From: an uncultured Alphaproteobacteria bacterium
GTDB taxonomy: Bacteria; Pseudomonadota; Alphaproteobacteria; Rhodobacterales; Rhodobacteraceae
Reading direction: 5' to 3'
Length of the DNA: 58,817 bases
NCBI GenBank assembly: GCA_902611605.1
Contig: CACMAH010000009.1
Location: 1 to 58,817, forward strand
Made by a program: the position numbers and the translations under genes
In this document: piece by piece, positions 17,072-26,094 of the stretch
How positions within the stretch are numbered: the first letter of the stretch is position 1
How the letters are laid out: each line of letters begins with the position of its first letter
The notes under the pieces: generated by a model
Databases searched by the model: none
Told to the model about the DNA's origin: nothing
Seen by the model: the letters and a program-made list of their open reading frames with translations, nothing else

Positions 17072-18298
17072 TTAAAACAATGTATAATCAATTGGTTTTG
17101 ATTTATCTATAAATTTTGAAACTTCTGGGAGTGGGTATTTCAATCCACTTGCACAATTAAACAAAACCACACTTTCATCCTTTGATATAGTTCCTGAATT
17201 AACTGACTTTCTAAAAGCTGCAAATGTAGCAGCACCTTCAGGACATAAAAGAGTACCCTCTTTTTGAGAAACCTCATCTCTAGCTTTTATTATTTCTTCA
17301 TCAGATACAGATATTGAAAATCCCTTACTTTCATTTATTGCGCGTATAATTAAAAAATCACCAACGGCGATTGGTACCCTAATACCTGCGGCAATAGTAT
17401 TTGCATTCTCCCATAACGGCGCAAATTCTTTTCCTTCACTCCATGCTTTGTAGATTGGAGCACATCCTTCTGCCTGAACTGCAACCATTCTTGGTAATTT
17501 CCCTTTAAGCCAACCTAATTCTAGTAATTCATTAAAAGCTTTCCACATACCAATTAAGCCTGTTCCTCCTCCAGTTGGATAGAAAATAACATCAGGAAGT
17601 TTCCAATTTAATTGCTCTGCCAACTCTAAACCCATAGTTTTTTTACCTTCAATTCTATAAGGTTCCTTAAGGGTAGAAACATCGAACCACCCAGCTTTTT
17701 CTTTGCCCTCAAGCACAATTTTTCCACACTCATTTATCAAACCGTTTACCTTATATGTATTTGCTCCTAAACGTTCAATTTCTCTTACATTAATATCTGG
17801 AGTGTCATCAGGACAAAAGACTGTAGATTTCATACCAGCCTTTGTAGCGTAAGCAGCTAGAGCCGCCCCTGCATTTCCATTTGTAGGTATTGCTAGATGG
17901 CTGAGATCTAATTGTTTTGCCATTGAAACAGCCATTGCTAAACCTCTTGCTTTAAATGAAGAAGTGGGCAGTAGTCCTTCATCTTTAATAAAAGCTATAG
18001 AATTAAAACTTAAATTTTTTAAAGTTTTATCTAATTTAATAAGCGGGGTAACTACTTCTCCTAAAGAAATTCTATTTCTCTTTTTTTCAACTGGTAACAT
18101 AAATGAGTATCGCCAAAAACCAGGCTCACAATTATTTCCTATATCATCTCTTGAAATGGTCTCACCCATTTTTTTAAGATCATACCTGACTAGAAGTGGT
18201 TTTCCGTCGTCTGATAAACCATGAATTTTATTTTTTTCATATTTTTTTCCAGTAAGTGAGCACTCCAAATGAGTTACAAAATTAGCTTCTTCTGACAT
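17072..18298 (-). CDS. Threonine synthase-like PLP-dependent enzyme (fold type II)
   Basis: A 408-residue fold-type II PLP enzyme of the threonine synthase group. It begins with a metal-finger-like LECSLTGK segment lacking the full Cys set. Lys116 in PTSSFKARG forms the internal aldimine. IPTNGNAGAALAAYA binds the substrate carboxylate and YPTGGGTGLIG binds phosphate. Relatives include threonine synthase, threonine dehydratase and methanogen cysteate synthase. Its place within a carbohydrate operon, between a 2-hydroxyacid dehydrogenase and a GH2 enzyme, argues against simple housekeeping threonine synthesis. The true substrate is unknown. Confidence 0.8.
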   Translation of the reverse strand: MSEEANFVTHLECSLTGKKYEKNKIHGLSDDGKPLLVRYDLKKMGETISRDDIGNNCEPGFWRYSFMLPVEKKRNRISLGEVVTPLIKLDKTLKNLSFNSIAFIKDEGLLPTSSFKARGLAMAVSMAKQLDLSHLAIPTNGNAGAALAAYATKAGMKSTVFCPDDTPDINVREIERLGANTYKVNGLINECGKIVLEGKEKAGWFDVSTLKEPYRIEGKKTMGLELAEQLNWKLPDVIFYPTGGGTGLIGMWKAFNELLELGWLKGKLPRMVAVQAEGCAPIYKAWSEGKEFAPLWENANTIAAGIRVPIAVGDFLIIRAINESKGFSISVSDEEIIKARDEVSQKEGTLLCPEGAATFAAFRKSVNSGTISKDESVVLFNCASGLKYPLPEVSKFIDKSKPIDYTLF

Positions 18299-18375
18299 AT
18301 GTTATTGCCTTTATTTTGGTTGGAATAATTATTGTTAAATCGCTTAATTAGTAGAAATGATAAAATAAGTAATCT

Positions 18376-19296
18376 TTATTTTGAAAGATGAATATCAATT
18401 TTTTTTGCAATCATTTTACTTACCCTCTCATTAGATTCTTTAGTTACCCCTCCTATGTGCGGCGTTAAAATTATATTATCAAGTCCTTCAAATTTTTTTG
18501 CATTCACTTTGTTGATTGGTTCTTTATTAAACACATCTAATGCAGCTCCACCAATTTTATTTTCTTTTAGCAGTTTGGCTAATGAATTTTCATCAATAAT
18601 TCCACCTCTGGAAGTATTAATGATTACAGAAGAATTTTTAATAAGTCTTAATTTCTTTTCATCAACTAAATTTTTAGTTTCTTTAGTAAGAGGAATATGA
18701 AGTGAAATAATATCAGAAATTGAAAGAAGATTTTCTAGCGGTAAATTTTTAGTTTCTTTCCATACATTACTATCCTTGTCCAAATAAGGATCATAAGCAA
18801 CCGTCTTAATTCCTAAACCTAGGGCTAAATCTCTAGTTTTCTGTGCGATATCCCCAAAACCAATTAAACCAAGTGTCTTACCATAAACTTCTGAACCAGA
18901 ACTTTCTTGTCTTGGCCAATTGCCAGCAATCATTTCATTTTTTTTAAAATAAGCTTTTCTCAGCAACAACATCGAGGCACATATAACATATTCAGCAACA
19001 CTATGAGAATTAGCGCCTAAGGCTGGATAAACTGTAATATTTTGTTCTTCACAAGCATTAAGATCGATATTGTCTAATCCAACTCCTAAACGGCCTACAC
19101 AAGTTAGATTTGGTGCATTTTCAATTAACTCTCTAGTTACTAGAGTCTTATTACGAACTATCAAAGCTTTCATTTTATTTATTAGTTTTACTAATGAATT
19201 TGAATCTTCTGCCAAAGAAATATCATAATAAACGTCATATTTTTTCATCAATAAATTAATAGCATCCTCATCCATAAATTCAGTAATTAAAATCAT
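18376..19296 (-). CDS. D-isomer-specific 2-hydroxyacid dehydrogenase
   Basis: NAD-dependent oxidoreductase of the SerA/hydroxypyruvate reductase family, 306 residues. The nucleotide-binding loop is GLIGFGDIAQ, followed by YDPYL. Catalytic residues sit in INTSRGGIIDE (Arg), the downstream Glu in NKEPIN and LTPHIGG (His). It lacks the C-terminal ACT domain of full-length SerA, so it is more like a catabolic dehydrogenase for a 2-keto acid or hydroxy acid. It lies 13 bp downstream of the isomerase-like gene, in the same operon. A GAAGG box precedes the ATG. It could process the acid formed from the three-carbon product of the adjacent aldolase. Confidence 0.87.
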   Translation of the reverse strand: MILITEFMDEDAINLLMKKYDVYYDISLAEDSNSLVKLINKMKALIVRNKTLVTRELIENAPNLTCVGRLGVGLDNIDLNACEEQNITVYPALGANSHSVAEYVICASMLLLRKAYFKKNEMIAGNWPRQESSGSEVYGKTLGLIGFGDIAQKTRDLALGLGIKTVAYDPYLDKDSNVWKETKNLPLENLLSISDIISLHIPLTKETKNLVDEKKLRLIKNSSVIINTSRGGIIDENSLAKLLKENKIGGAALDVFNKEPINKVNAKKFEGLDNIILTPHIGGVTKESNERVSKMIAKKIDIHLSK

Positions 19297-19309
19297 TTGA
19301 ACCTTCTAA

Positions 19310-20695
19310 CTAAATATTTAAGATTGGAAGCTTCAATTCTGAAGCTAATTCAGATAGTAACTTCACATGGTCTCCGTAAGTAATGGCTATATGATGTTCA
19401 AGACCAAAAGAAATAATGTCGTTAAGAACTTGTTTTGAATCATTTTCAAATTTTATCACTCCTGAAGTTCCCGTAAAAGGTAGCGCTCTATCAAGCATTT
19501 TACCCTTAGAAACTACCATTTTTTGCTCTCCAAAAGATTGAGAAATTCTCATCATTGTTACAATGCCTTCTTTCAATGGGAACTCAAAAAGTAATGGCAT
19601 TTTTCTATTAGAATGAATAGTCGCAGTTGGTTTAATTTTAGGATTACACATGGATAGTGGTGCTTGACCACAGTGCCAAAATACTCCAGTATCATCATCA
19701 ATATTAATATCTACAATATCGGTTAAGAAAACAGGTTGCCCTGAGACTTCTTGTAAAATTAATTGTGTAACGGCTCCATATACATCAGCTTCGCAAGCAC
19801 AAGGCACTTTTTTTTCTGTCAACATGGATGCGGGAGCACAAATAGCTCCTCCATATTCAGTAAACATTTCTGGCCAACATCTAAGTGCAAAAGCATTATA
19901 TGAACCATCTTTTTGTAATTTTTTTAATGAATTTTCTAATTTTAAAGAAAGTATAAGTTCTTTTTGATTTACATCGTTTATCGAAGAAATTGTTCTTTTT
20001 AGTTTGTTTAAAGTAGGTTCTATTTCTTCAGATTTTACATTTCTAGAATTATTTAAAAATGTATCTATTTCAATTTCATCAACTTTTATTCCACAAAGTC
20101 CTATGAGTTTTTTTTGATCATATTTACAAGTATCAAAACCATCGGGGTGAGATCCAATCTTTCCTATTTTAAAATTCTGTATTTTTTCCTTTATTGATTT
20201 TGCTTTTCTAGATCCCAATGATGGAATTTCCAATTTTTTTTCTGGTCTTTTTGATTTGTTACTACTAATTAAAATTTCAAACTTTGTTTCCTCAATGCTT
20301 TCTGGGTTTTCATAAATCCATGAAAAGGGGATATTATTTAATCCTAAAGTATGTGAAGCTAGATTTAGTCCACAAAATGAATTTAATCTTAATCTTTCGC
20401 TTTGGCGTGGTTCGGGGAAAGCCCAAATCCCTATTGGTTTTTCCAAACAAGAAGCAATTTTAAGAAGGGTGGAAGAGTCAGTAAATGTAACTTGAATAAT
20501 TATTATGAAATCTAAATCTTCGTTTTTGAATTTATTTATCTCGTTGAGTGCATCGTGCTCATCTAATAATAGTTCACAACTTCCAAGAATGTTATGATTA
20601 GTAGAACTTAGATAATTCAAACTTGCAGTTAATCTTTCTTTTGCATATTGAACATCAAATGTAGGACGGCCAAGTGCAAGGATGCCAATTTTCAC
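19310..20695 (-). CDS. L-fucose/L-arabinose isomerase-like family protein
   Basis: A 461-residue protein of the fucose/arabinose isomerase superfamily. The N-terminal domain starts MKIGILALGRPTFDVQYA. The metal and active-site half contains FALRCWPEM, GAICAPASMLTE, ACEADVYGAV and the C-terminal HCGQAPLSM. Such proteins interconvert aldoses and ketoses, but this subgroup includes divergent members, among them, as I recall, sulfoquinovose isomerase SqvD. It overlaps the upstream LacD-like aldolase by four bases (ATGA), so the two are made together. An isomerase and an aldolase side by side suggest a sugar breakdown route; a sugar kinase is missing from the locus. Confidence 0.72.
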   Translation of the reverse strand: MKIGILALGRPTFDVQYAKERLTASLNYLSSTNHNILGSCELLLDEHDALNEINKFKNEDLDFIIIIQVTFTDSSTLLKIASCLEKPIGIWAFPEPRQSERLRLNSFCGLNLASHTLGLNNIPFSWIYENPESIEETKFEILISSNKSKRPEKKLEIPSLGSRKAKSIKEKIQNFKIGKIGSHPDGFDTCKYDQKKLIGLCGIKVDEIEIDTFLNNSRNVKSEEIEPTLNKLKRTISSINDVNQKELILSLKLENSLKKLQKDGSYNAFALRCWPEMFTEYGGAICAPASMLTEKKVPCACEADVYGAVTQLILQEVSGQPVFLTDIVDINIDDDTGVFWHCGQAPLSMCNPKIKPTATIHSNRKMPLLFEFPLKEGIVTMMRISQSFGEQKMVVSKGKMLDRALPFTGTSGVIKFENDSKQVLNDIISFGLEHHIAITYGDHVKLLSELASELKLPILNI

Positions 20696-21720
20696 TTTTT
20701 CAAACCTTCCACATAAATATGCCTGAAATCAGAAGTCCTGTAGGGAAAAAGATTTCCTCCATTTGAAAAACATTGATTTTCATACCATGGAAGAGCCTGT
20801 TTTTTCGCTAAATTGGCTAACTCATTCAGATACTTAGCTGATGAATTTTTAAGAATAGAATTAATAGCTTTCCAGTCTGGATATTTTGATAGAGCTTCTA
20901 ACCAAATTGCTCTACCTGCCAAAAAACCTGAGCAACCAGCTTGAAAAGAAAGCGATAATACTTTTTTAAATTCCTCTTTACCTGCACCAGCTGAAAGCAT
21001 GACCCATGGACGGCCAGTTAATTTATCCATTTCCTTGAATGACATAAGATCATCATCATTTATGGTCTTAACATTTACAGGACTTTCTAACTTAAAAACG
21101 TCAACTGCATATTCATTTTTTGAAAATTCCTCAATAGATTGTAAAACATGGTCAGTTTTTTTATTTTTCATTTCAAGATATTCGTCAATATAGTTTTTTT
21201 CATTCATAAAAGGATAAACTAATAACTCAAAAAGAAATAAAATATCATATTTTACACATTCTTCTCCAATCTTCTTTACATAATCTTTTTGGGAATCAAT
21301 GATCTTTTTGTCAGCGTCAGGCCTATACCAAGCCAATACCTTAACGGCATCAGCACCCATTTTTTTTATTTTAGCAACTGACCAGTTATTAATACTTTTA
21401 GAAATCCTTCCACCAGTTTTTTCTTCAAAAATTGAATCTTCTAAGGTTACTATTAGTCCTTTTCTAGGATTGAAAATATCCATGGAAATAGGTAATGCAT
21501 AGTGAGGATCTAAAAGCAATGCACTACTTTGCTCCTGTAAATTATCAACTAAAGATTTTTTAAAGTTAGCAACATCTTTCCATGGAGCTTGTGATTTTTT
21601 CAAATAATCTGCTATAGGTTTTTTTATTGGGGGCCTTTGGTCTACAGCTGTCATAATAAAAATACCATTATTATCAGAAAGTCTTTTCATACCCATAAAT
21701 TTACCAGGACTTAATCTCAT
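20692..21720 (-). CDS. Class I aldolase, LacD/YihT (tagatose-bisphosphate aldolase) family
   Basis: A 342-residue TIM-barrel class I aldolase resembling LacD (tagatose-1,6-bisphosphate) and YihT (6-deoxy-6-sulfofructose-1-phosphate). Landmarks: TAVDQRPPIKK near residue 25, LLLDPHYALP, VKVLAWYRPDA, the Schiff-base Lys210 in VDVFKLESP, and LSAGAGKEEF with the phosphate-binding Arg in LAGRAIW. It is the first gene of the five-gene minus-strand operon and overlaps the isomerase-like gene by ATGA. It would cut a ketose phosphate, or a related ketose, into two three-carbon pieces. The sequence alone does not separate sugar phosphate from sulfosugar substrates. Confidence 0.8.
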   Translation of the reverse strand: MRLSPGKFMGMKRLSDNNGIFIMTAVDQRPPIKKPIADYLKKSQAPWKDVANFKKSLVDNLQEQSSALLLDPHYALPISMDIFNPRKGLIVTLEDSIFEEKTGGRISKSINNWSVAKIKKMGADAVKVLAWYRPDADKKIIDSQKDYVKKIGEECVKYDILFLFELLVYPFMNEKNYIDEYLEMKNKKTDHVLQSIEEFSKNEYAVDVFKLESPVNVKTINDDDLMSFKEMDKLTGRPWVMLSAGAGKEEFKKVLSLSFQAGCSGFLAGRAIWLEALSKYPDWKAINSILKNSSAKYLNELANLAKKQALPWYENQCFSNGGNLFPYRTSDFRHIYVEGLKK

Positions 21721-21811
21721 TTTTTTTCCATCATAAAATCTTAAACTTGAGAATTATTGGAAAAAAAAATTTCACCATTTTAAATTCTCTTATTACATAC
21801 ACATTAAACAT

Positions 21812-23212
21812 CTAATCTACTTTTATTCCACTAGGCACAGAAATTGGTTTTCCTAAGGGTCTTTCATTTCTACTTTTTCCAGTTAATGAATTAAGAAAGC
21901 TTACCAATTCATTAATTTCATTTTCATCTATACTTACAGGATTTATATCAATTCTGGAAAGAAGTCTTTTTTGTTCCCTTTCATCCGCAAAAACAACAAA
22001 ATCAATTTTTTCCAACCATTTAGCTTCTGGCAAATTAGCCATACTTGGCTCCCAATTCTTATACATTTGTAAGGGATTTAAATGATGTTTAACTATTCCT
22101 TTTAAAGTAGGATATGCACCATTATGACCATATGGGAATGTTAAAGATACATTTCTTAAAGAAGGTGTTTTGAATTTATACATATCTTCTACGTTATCAC
22201 TTTCGCCCATTCTTCCCACATCTCTAGTATATGGGTCCATTCTTCTTGTCCTTCCTGGACCAAATTGTGGAATAGCTAGTGCATAAAATTTTTGATCTGT
22301 AAATAAAACTCCTGAATGACAAGAAGAACATTGAGCTTTTCCATAGAATAAATCCATTCCTCTTTTCTGAGTTGAGGTAAGAGCATTAGTTTTCCCATTA
22401 ATAAAATCATCAAATGGTGAATCAAAAGATGTCCATTCTTTTATAATAAAGGCAGAAATTGCATTTGCTATGTGTATAATTTTTATATCTGAAGGATCTT
22501 TGATATCATCATAAGCGTCCATGAATTTTTGGTGATATTCAGAAATACCCCTTATTTTATTTTCAATAACTGGCCATGCTCGATCTATTCTTCTGCTATC
22601 CTTACCAACTTTTGAAACTAACCCAATTATTTCATTTTCACCAAAATTACCTGCCATTTCAAACTGCCGAGTCATGGGAAAGAGTGCTTGAACAGAAAGA
22701 ATATTATCCAATCCTGAAGGAAGCCATTCTTCTGCTGGTGTATTAAATCCATTTCCGAATGTGTTTGATTTACTTATCCTTCCATCATGCATTAAAGTAT
22801 GGATCTGCTTAGCTCCTAAATTCCAAAGACCTGGTGAGTTTCTTGGTATTCTTTTTTTAATCTTATTTTCGCCGGCTCCAGGTGTTCTATTTTTACCAAT
22901 TCCTGATCCACCTTCGCCTATACCTAACGATAATCCATCACTTCCTCCCAAATCATGGTGATGACAAGTACCACAGGATATATTATCATTTCCCGATAAA
23001 ATTTTATCATAAAAAAGTAACCTCCCTAATGCTGCTTTTTTGGGATCTGAATAGTGAAAATCATTTGTTGAAAGTGGCTCAGGTAATTTTTCTGCATAAG
23101 AACTATTTGTATAAAAAAATGAAAAGACCAAAATAAATGAGGAAATAAAATGTTTAAATATATTTATATTTTCATACTTATACCAACACTCACTTTTGGT
23201 GAGATTGAGCAT
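21812..23212 (-). CDS. Di-haem cytochrome c peroxidase/MauG-family protein
   Basis: Periplasmic di-haem protein of the CCP/MauG family, which reduces H2O2 or performs other haem oxidations. Two CxxCH haem sites are visible: CGTCHHHD near residue 80 and CSSCHSGVLF near residue 295, followed by SLTFPYGHNGAYPTLKG near the C-terminus. A signal-like segment (FKHFISSFILVFSFFYTNSSYA|EK) precedes the mature domain. The start is uncertain. The ATG at 23212 lies inside the divergent Sel1 gene, while the natural start of the signal peptide near 23150 has only ATA/ATT codons and a TTG at 23131. The frame stays open to 23575, but that part is antisense to a real gene and was excluded. Confidence 0.8.
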   Translation of the reverse strand: MLNLTKSECWYKYENINIFKHFISSFILVFSFFYTNSSYAEKLPEPLSTNDFHYSDPKKAALGRLLFYDKILSGNDNISCGTCHHHDLGGSDGLSLGIGEGGSGIGKNRTPGAGENKIKKRIPRNSPGLWNLGAKQIHTLMHDGRISKSNTFGNGFNTPAEEWLPSGLDNILSVQALFPMTRQFEMAGNFGENEIIGLVSKVGKDSRRIDRAWPVIENKIRGISEYHQKFMDAYDDIKDPSDIKIIHIANAISAFIIKEWTSFDSPFDDFINGKTNALTSTQKRGMDLFYGKAQCSSCHSGVLFTDQKFYALAIPQFGPGRTRRMDPYTRDVGRMGESDNVEDMYKFKTPSLRNVSLTFPYGHNGAYPTLKGIVKHHLNPLQMYKNWEPSMANLPEAKWLEKIDFVVFADEREQKRLLSRIDINPVSIDENEINELVSFLNSLTGKSRNERPLGKPISVPSGIKVD

Positions 23213-23620
23213 GCTCGCGATTTGATGGAAGAAGGTAAATTTGAAGAGGCAATGAAAGAACTTCTTCCAGCAGCTAGATCGGGAAATGCTGACGCTGAGG
23301 AACTTATAGGAATTATGTATGCAATGGGACTTGGGGTTCAGAAAGATGATTTTAGAGCTTTTGACTGGTATCTTAGATCCTCGATGAAAGGGCATCCAGG
23401 AGCTCAATCTGGTGTTGGTTGGTACTATGAAACAGGTAGAGGAATGCCTGCTCCAGACCTTATAAGAGCATATACTTGGTATGTTCTTTCTGCTATTGGC
23501 GGGGATCCTGATGCTGCTATTTCTCAAGAAGAAGTAATAAAAAAAATGACCCCTGAAGAAATTAAACAAGCACATGTTCTTATCGATGATTATAAGTCTT
23601 GGATTTATCCATTTAGGTAA
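23150..23620 (+). CDS. Secreted Sel1-like repeat protein
   Basis: A 156-residue protein with a signal peptide ending near LTFG|E. Residues about 25-125 form three Sel1/TPR-type helical repeats, for example ARSGNADAEELIGIMYAMGLGV and GHPGAQSGVGWYYETGRGM. A GAGGA box precedes the ATG by nine bases, supporting this start over the long antisense frame of the peroxidase. Sel1 proteins are usually protein-interaction adaptors. It is divergent from the di-haem peroxidase, with the two 5' ends touching or overlapping, so they may share control. Confidence 0.85.
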   Translation: MFKYIYIFILIPTLTFGEIEHARDLMEEGKFEEAMKELLPAARSGNADAEELIGIMYAMGLGVQKDDFRAFDWYLRSSMKGHPGAQSGVGWYYETGRGMPAPDLIRAYTWYVLSAIGGDPDAAISQEEVIKKMTPEEIKQAHVLIDDYKSWIYPFR

Positions 23621-23648
23621 TCAGGGGTAGTATAAAACCACCCCTGAT
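23620..23648. terminator. Bidirectional terminator between convergent genes
   Basis: ATCAGGGGT at 23620-23628 and ACCCCTGAT at 23640-23648 form a perfect 9-bp stem with an 11-nt loop. It begins at the last base of the Sel1 stop codon and ends eight bases before the TRAP binding-protein stop. AT-rich flanks on both sides suit termination of both convergent transcripts. Confidence 0.85.
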
Positions 23649-23655
23649 AATTATA

Positions 23656-24717
23656 TTAATTGAGATCTTTACCATAATCTGAAGACATTCTGCCCTCAGC
23701 ATCTGCAACAGCAGTAGTTAAAGCATCAAAAACTTCTGGGCCACCTTTTACATTGGACTTAAACCAATCATAAACAGGAGCAGCAGCCTCTTTGAACATT
23801 GCTTTTTGATCAGGACTTGGAACATAAAGATTTCCACCACCAGCTACAAAATCTTCATAAGCTTTGATTGATTTTCTTTTTGGAGAAGCAAAAGTAGCTT
23901 GCTGAAGAGCATAAAAACCATCAGTTATCACTTTTCTAATGTCATTAGGCATGGATTGATATTTAGCATTATTCATCCACCATAGAGCTCCCATATAAGC
24001 ATGCCCATCTAAAGTAACATACTGAAGACCTGCATCTGGAAACTTCATATTCATAATATCGGTTATACCATTTTTTGAACCCTCAACTACTCCAGTTTGA
24101 AATGAAGAAAATAATTCGGGCCATGGAATTGGTGTTGGAGCAGCACCTAAAGCTCTAACTAGTACTTGAGGTAAATCAGCTACAACTGTTCTAATTTTTA
24201 GTCCTTCCATATCAGAAGGCTCTTTAATTGGTCTTTTTGTATTTGCAAAATTTCTCCAGCCACCTGTATTTCCAATCGTCATTAAACGAATTGTATTTCC
24301 AGAATCAGCTAATGCCATTTTTCTAACTGTTCTAACAAAATCACTTCGCATTACGTCCTCTGCAATTCTATCATCAGACATTAAATACGGAAGATCTAAT
24401 ACTTGAACATATGGAAAAACACCTGCAGCTCCACCTGAAGTTGAGATGTAAATATCTATACTTCCATCAGATACACCTTGTAAACATTCTGCGCCCTTTG
24501 AACAAAGCTGGGTTCCAATAAATAGTTCAACTGATACTGCTCCATTAGAAGCAGCTTCAACATAATTTTTGAAAACAACTGCACCATCATAATCTTCATC
24601 TTGATCGTTTGAATTGGCAGTTAATCTTAAGTTGTAATCAGCAGCAAAAGCTGCAAATGAACAACCTACTATTAAAGTAGATATACTCATCGATTTTAGT
24701 AACTTTGAAAAAAACAA
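23656..24717 (-). CDS. TRAP transporter substrate-binding protein, DctP family
   Basis: Periplasmic binding protein of a tripartite ATP-independent transporter, 353 residues. A signal peptide ends near AFAA|DYN. The family core includes LFIGTQLCSKGAECLQGV, ITDIMNMKF and the conserved ligand-binding Arg region GLKIRTVVADLPQ. The gene starts with TTG; a GGGAGGA box four bases upstream supports it. It lies downstream of the large and small membrane subunits in the order DctQ-DctM-DctP. Ligands of this family are usually carboxylates, keto acids or sugar acids; the exact one is unknown. A strong terminator lies just beyond the stop. Confidence 0.93.
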   Translation of the reverse strand: MFFSKLLKSMSISTLIVGCSFAAFAADYNLRLTANSNDQDEDYDGAVVFKNYVEAASNGAVSVELFIGTQLCSKGAECLQGVSDGSIDIYISTSGGAAGVFPYVQVLDLPYLMSDDRIAEDVMRSDFVRTVRKMALADSGNTIRLMTIGNTGGWRNFANTKRPIKEPSDMEGLKIRTVVADLPQVLVRALGAAPTPIPWPELFSSFQTGVVEGSKNGITDIMNMKFPDAGLQYVTLDGHAYMGALWWMNNAKYQSMPNDIRKVITDGFYALQQATFASPKRKSIKAYEDFVAGGGNLYVPSPDQKAMFKEAAAPVYDWFKSNVKGGPEVFDALTTAVADAEGRMSSDYGKDLN

Positions 24718-24802
24718 AATATCCTCCCTAGATTTATAATTTATTATCTCTGCCTAATACTTATTTAAAAGTTCATAAGCAAAACTATTTATATTTCTCA
24801 GC

Positions 24803-26092
24803 TTACTTTGCAAATCCAGTCAACAATGGAATACTCATAGATAGAGCTGGGAAATACGTAATTAAAAATATAACCACAATTTCTACTGCTAGAAAAGGTA
24901 AAATTGCACGTGCAATAGACTCAACTTTTTCTCCTGAAACAGAGGAGGCAACAAATAATACTAAACCCATAGGTGGTGTTGCTAATCCTACGGTAAGATT
25001 TACGGACATTATAATCGCGAAGTGTACAGGGTGAACACCTAAATCTGTAAAAACTGGTCCCAATATTGGACCTAAAATAATAATTGCAGGTCCAGCATCT
25101 AAAAACATACCAACGATAAATAACAAAATATTAATCAGAAATAAAAGTATATATGGATTATCACTTAAACTTAGAACGAAATCAGCTAAATGTTCTGGAG
25201 CATGGGATAGGCTAACCACTGTTTTGAATGCCATGGCTGCTCCAACTAAAAGTAAAACCACAGATGATACCAATGCAGCTTTGGTTAAAACTTTGGGAAT
25301 ATCTCTCCATTCAAGTGTCTTTAATACAAATAAACCTATAAAAAAAGCATATGCAGCAGCTACTGCAGATGCTTCGGTAGGTGTAAAAATACCACCTAAT
25401 ATTCCTCCTAAAATTATAACTGGTGTCATTAATGGAAAAAATGCTTTTAGAGATGCTTTTCTCCTTATCTTCCAAGAAGATTTTAATGTTGCTTTAGGAA
25501 GATCATACCTGTTTGCTAATAATCTTACCATGACCATTAAACTGATACCAACCATTAAACCAGGAACAATTCCAGCTAAGAATAATGCAGCTACACTTTC
25601 TCCCATTACATAAGCATAAATTATCATAATACCTGATGGTGGAATAATTGGGCCTATTACGGAACTTGCTGCTGTAATTGCTGCTGCAAATTTTCTTGAA
25701 TATCCTTGTTTTTCCATAGCAGGAATTAACATAGAACCAATAGCTGAGGTGTCAGCAACTGCAGATCCAGAAAGGCCCGCAAAAAGTATAGATGAAAGAA
25801 TATTGACCTGTGCTAAACCACCCCTTAAGTGTCCCATCATAGCTTGACTAAATTCAACCAATCTAAGAGTGATACCACTCCTATTCATTAACTCACCTGC
25901 TAACATAAAAAATGGTATTGCCATTAAAGGAAAACTATCAATACCATTATATATATTTCTATATAGCATTGCCGCATCACTAGCTTGTCCATTCAACCAA
26001 AGCAAAATCCCTGGCGCTGCCAAAAGACTAAAAAAAACTGGTAATCCAATTAAAAGAAAAACTAAAAAAAGGGGAAGAAACCAAACTAACAT
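24803..26092 (-). CDS. TRAP transporter large permease, DctM family
   Basis: The 429-residue, about twelve-segment channel subunit of the TRAP importer, driven by the sodium or proton gradient. Typical stretches are PFFMLAGELMNRSGIT, the SILFAGLSGSAVADTSAIGSMLIPAM signature and IGPIIPPSGIMIIYAY, with LFLDAGPA-type motifs in the second half. It lies 2 bp after the small-subunit gene and 85 bp before the binding-protein gene. Family assignment is secure; the substrate is set by the binding protein. Confidence 0.95.
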   Translation of the reverse strand: MLVWFLPLFLVFLLIGLPVFFSLLAAPGILLWLNGQASDAAMLYRNIYNGIDSFPLMAIPFFMLAGELMNRSGITLRLVEFSQAMMGHLRGGLAQVNILSSILFAGLSGSAVADTSAIGSMLIPAMEKQGYSRKFAAAITAASSVIGPIIPPSGIMIIYAYVMGESVAALFLAGIVPGLMVGISLMVMVRLLANRYDLPKATLKSSWKIRRKASLKAFFPLMTPVIILGGILGGIFTPTEASAVAAAYAFFIGLFVLKTLEWRDIPKVLTKAALVSSVVLLLVGAAMAFKTVVSLSHAPEHLADFVLSLSDNPYILLFLINILLFIVGMFLDAGPAIIILGPILGPVFTDLGVHPVHFAIIMSVNLTVGLATPPMGLVLFVASSVSGEKVESIARAILPFLAVEIVVIFLITYFPALSMSIPLLTGFAK

Positions 26093-26094
26093 AG

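Noticed and set aside
23213-23575. N-terminal 121 residues of the longest peroxidase frame
   Set aside because: The stretch is antisense to the Sel1 gene, which has its own ribosome-binding site and signal peptide, and it shows no family similarity.
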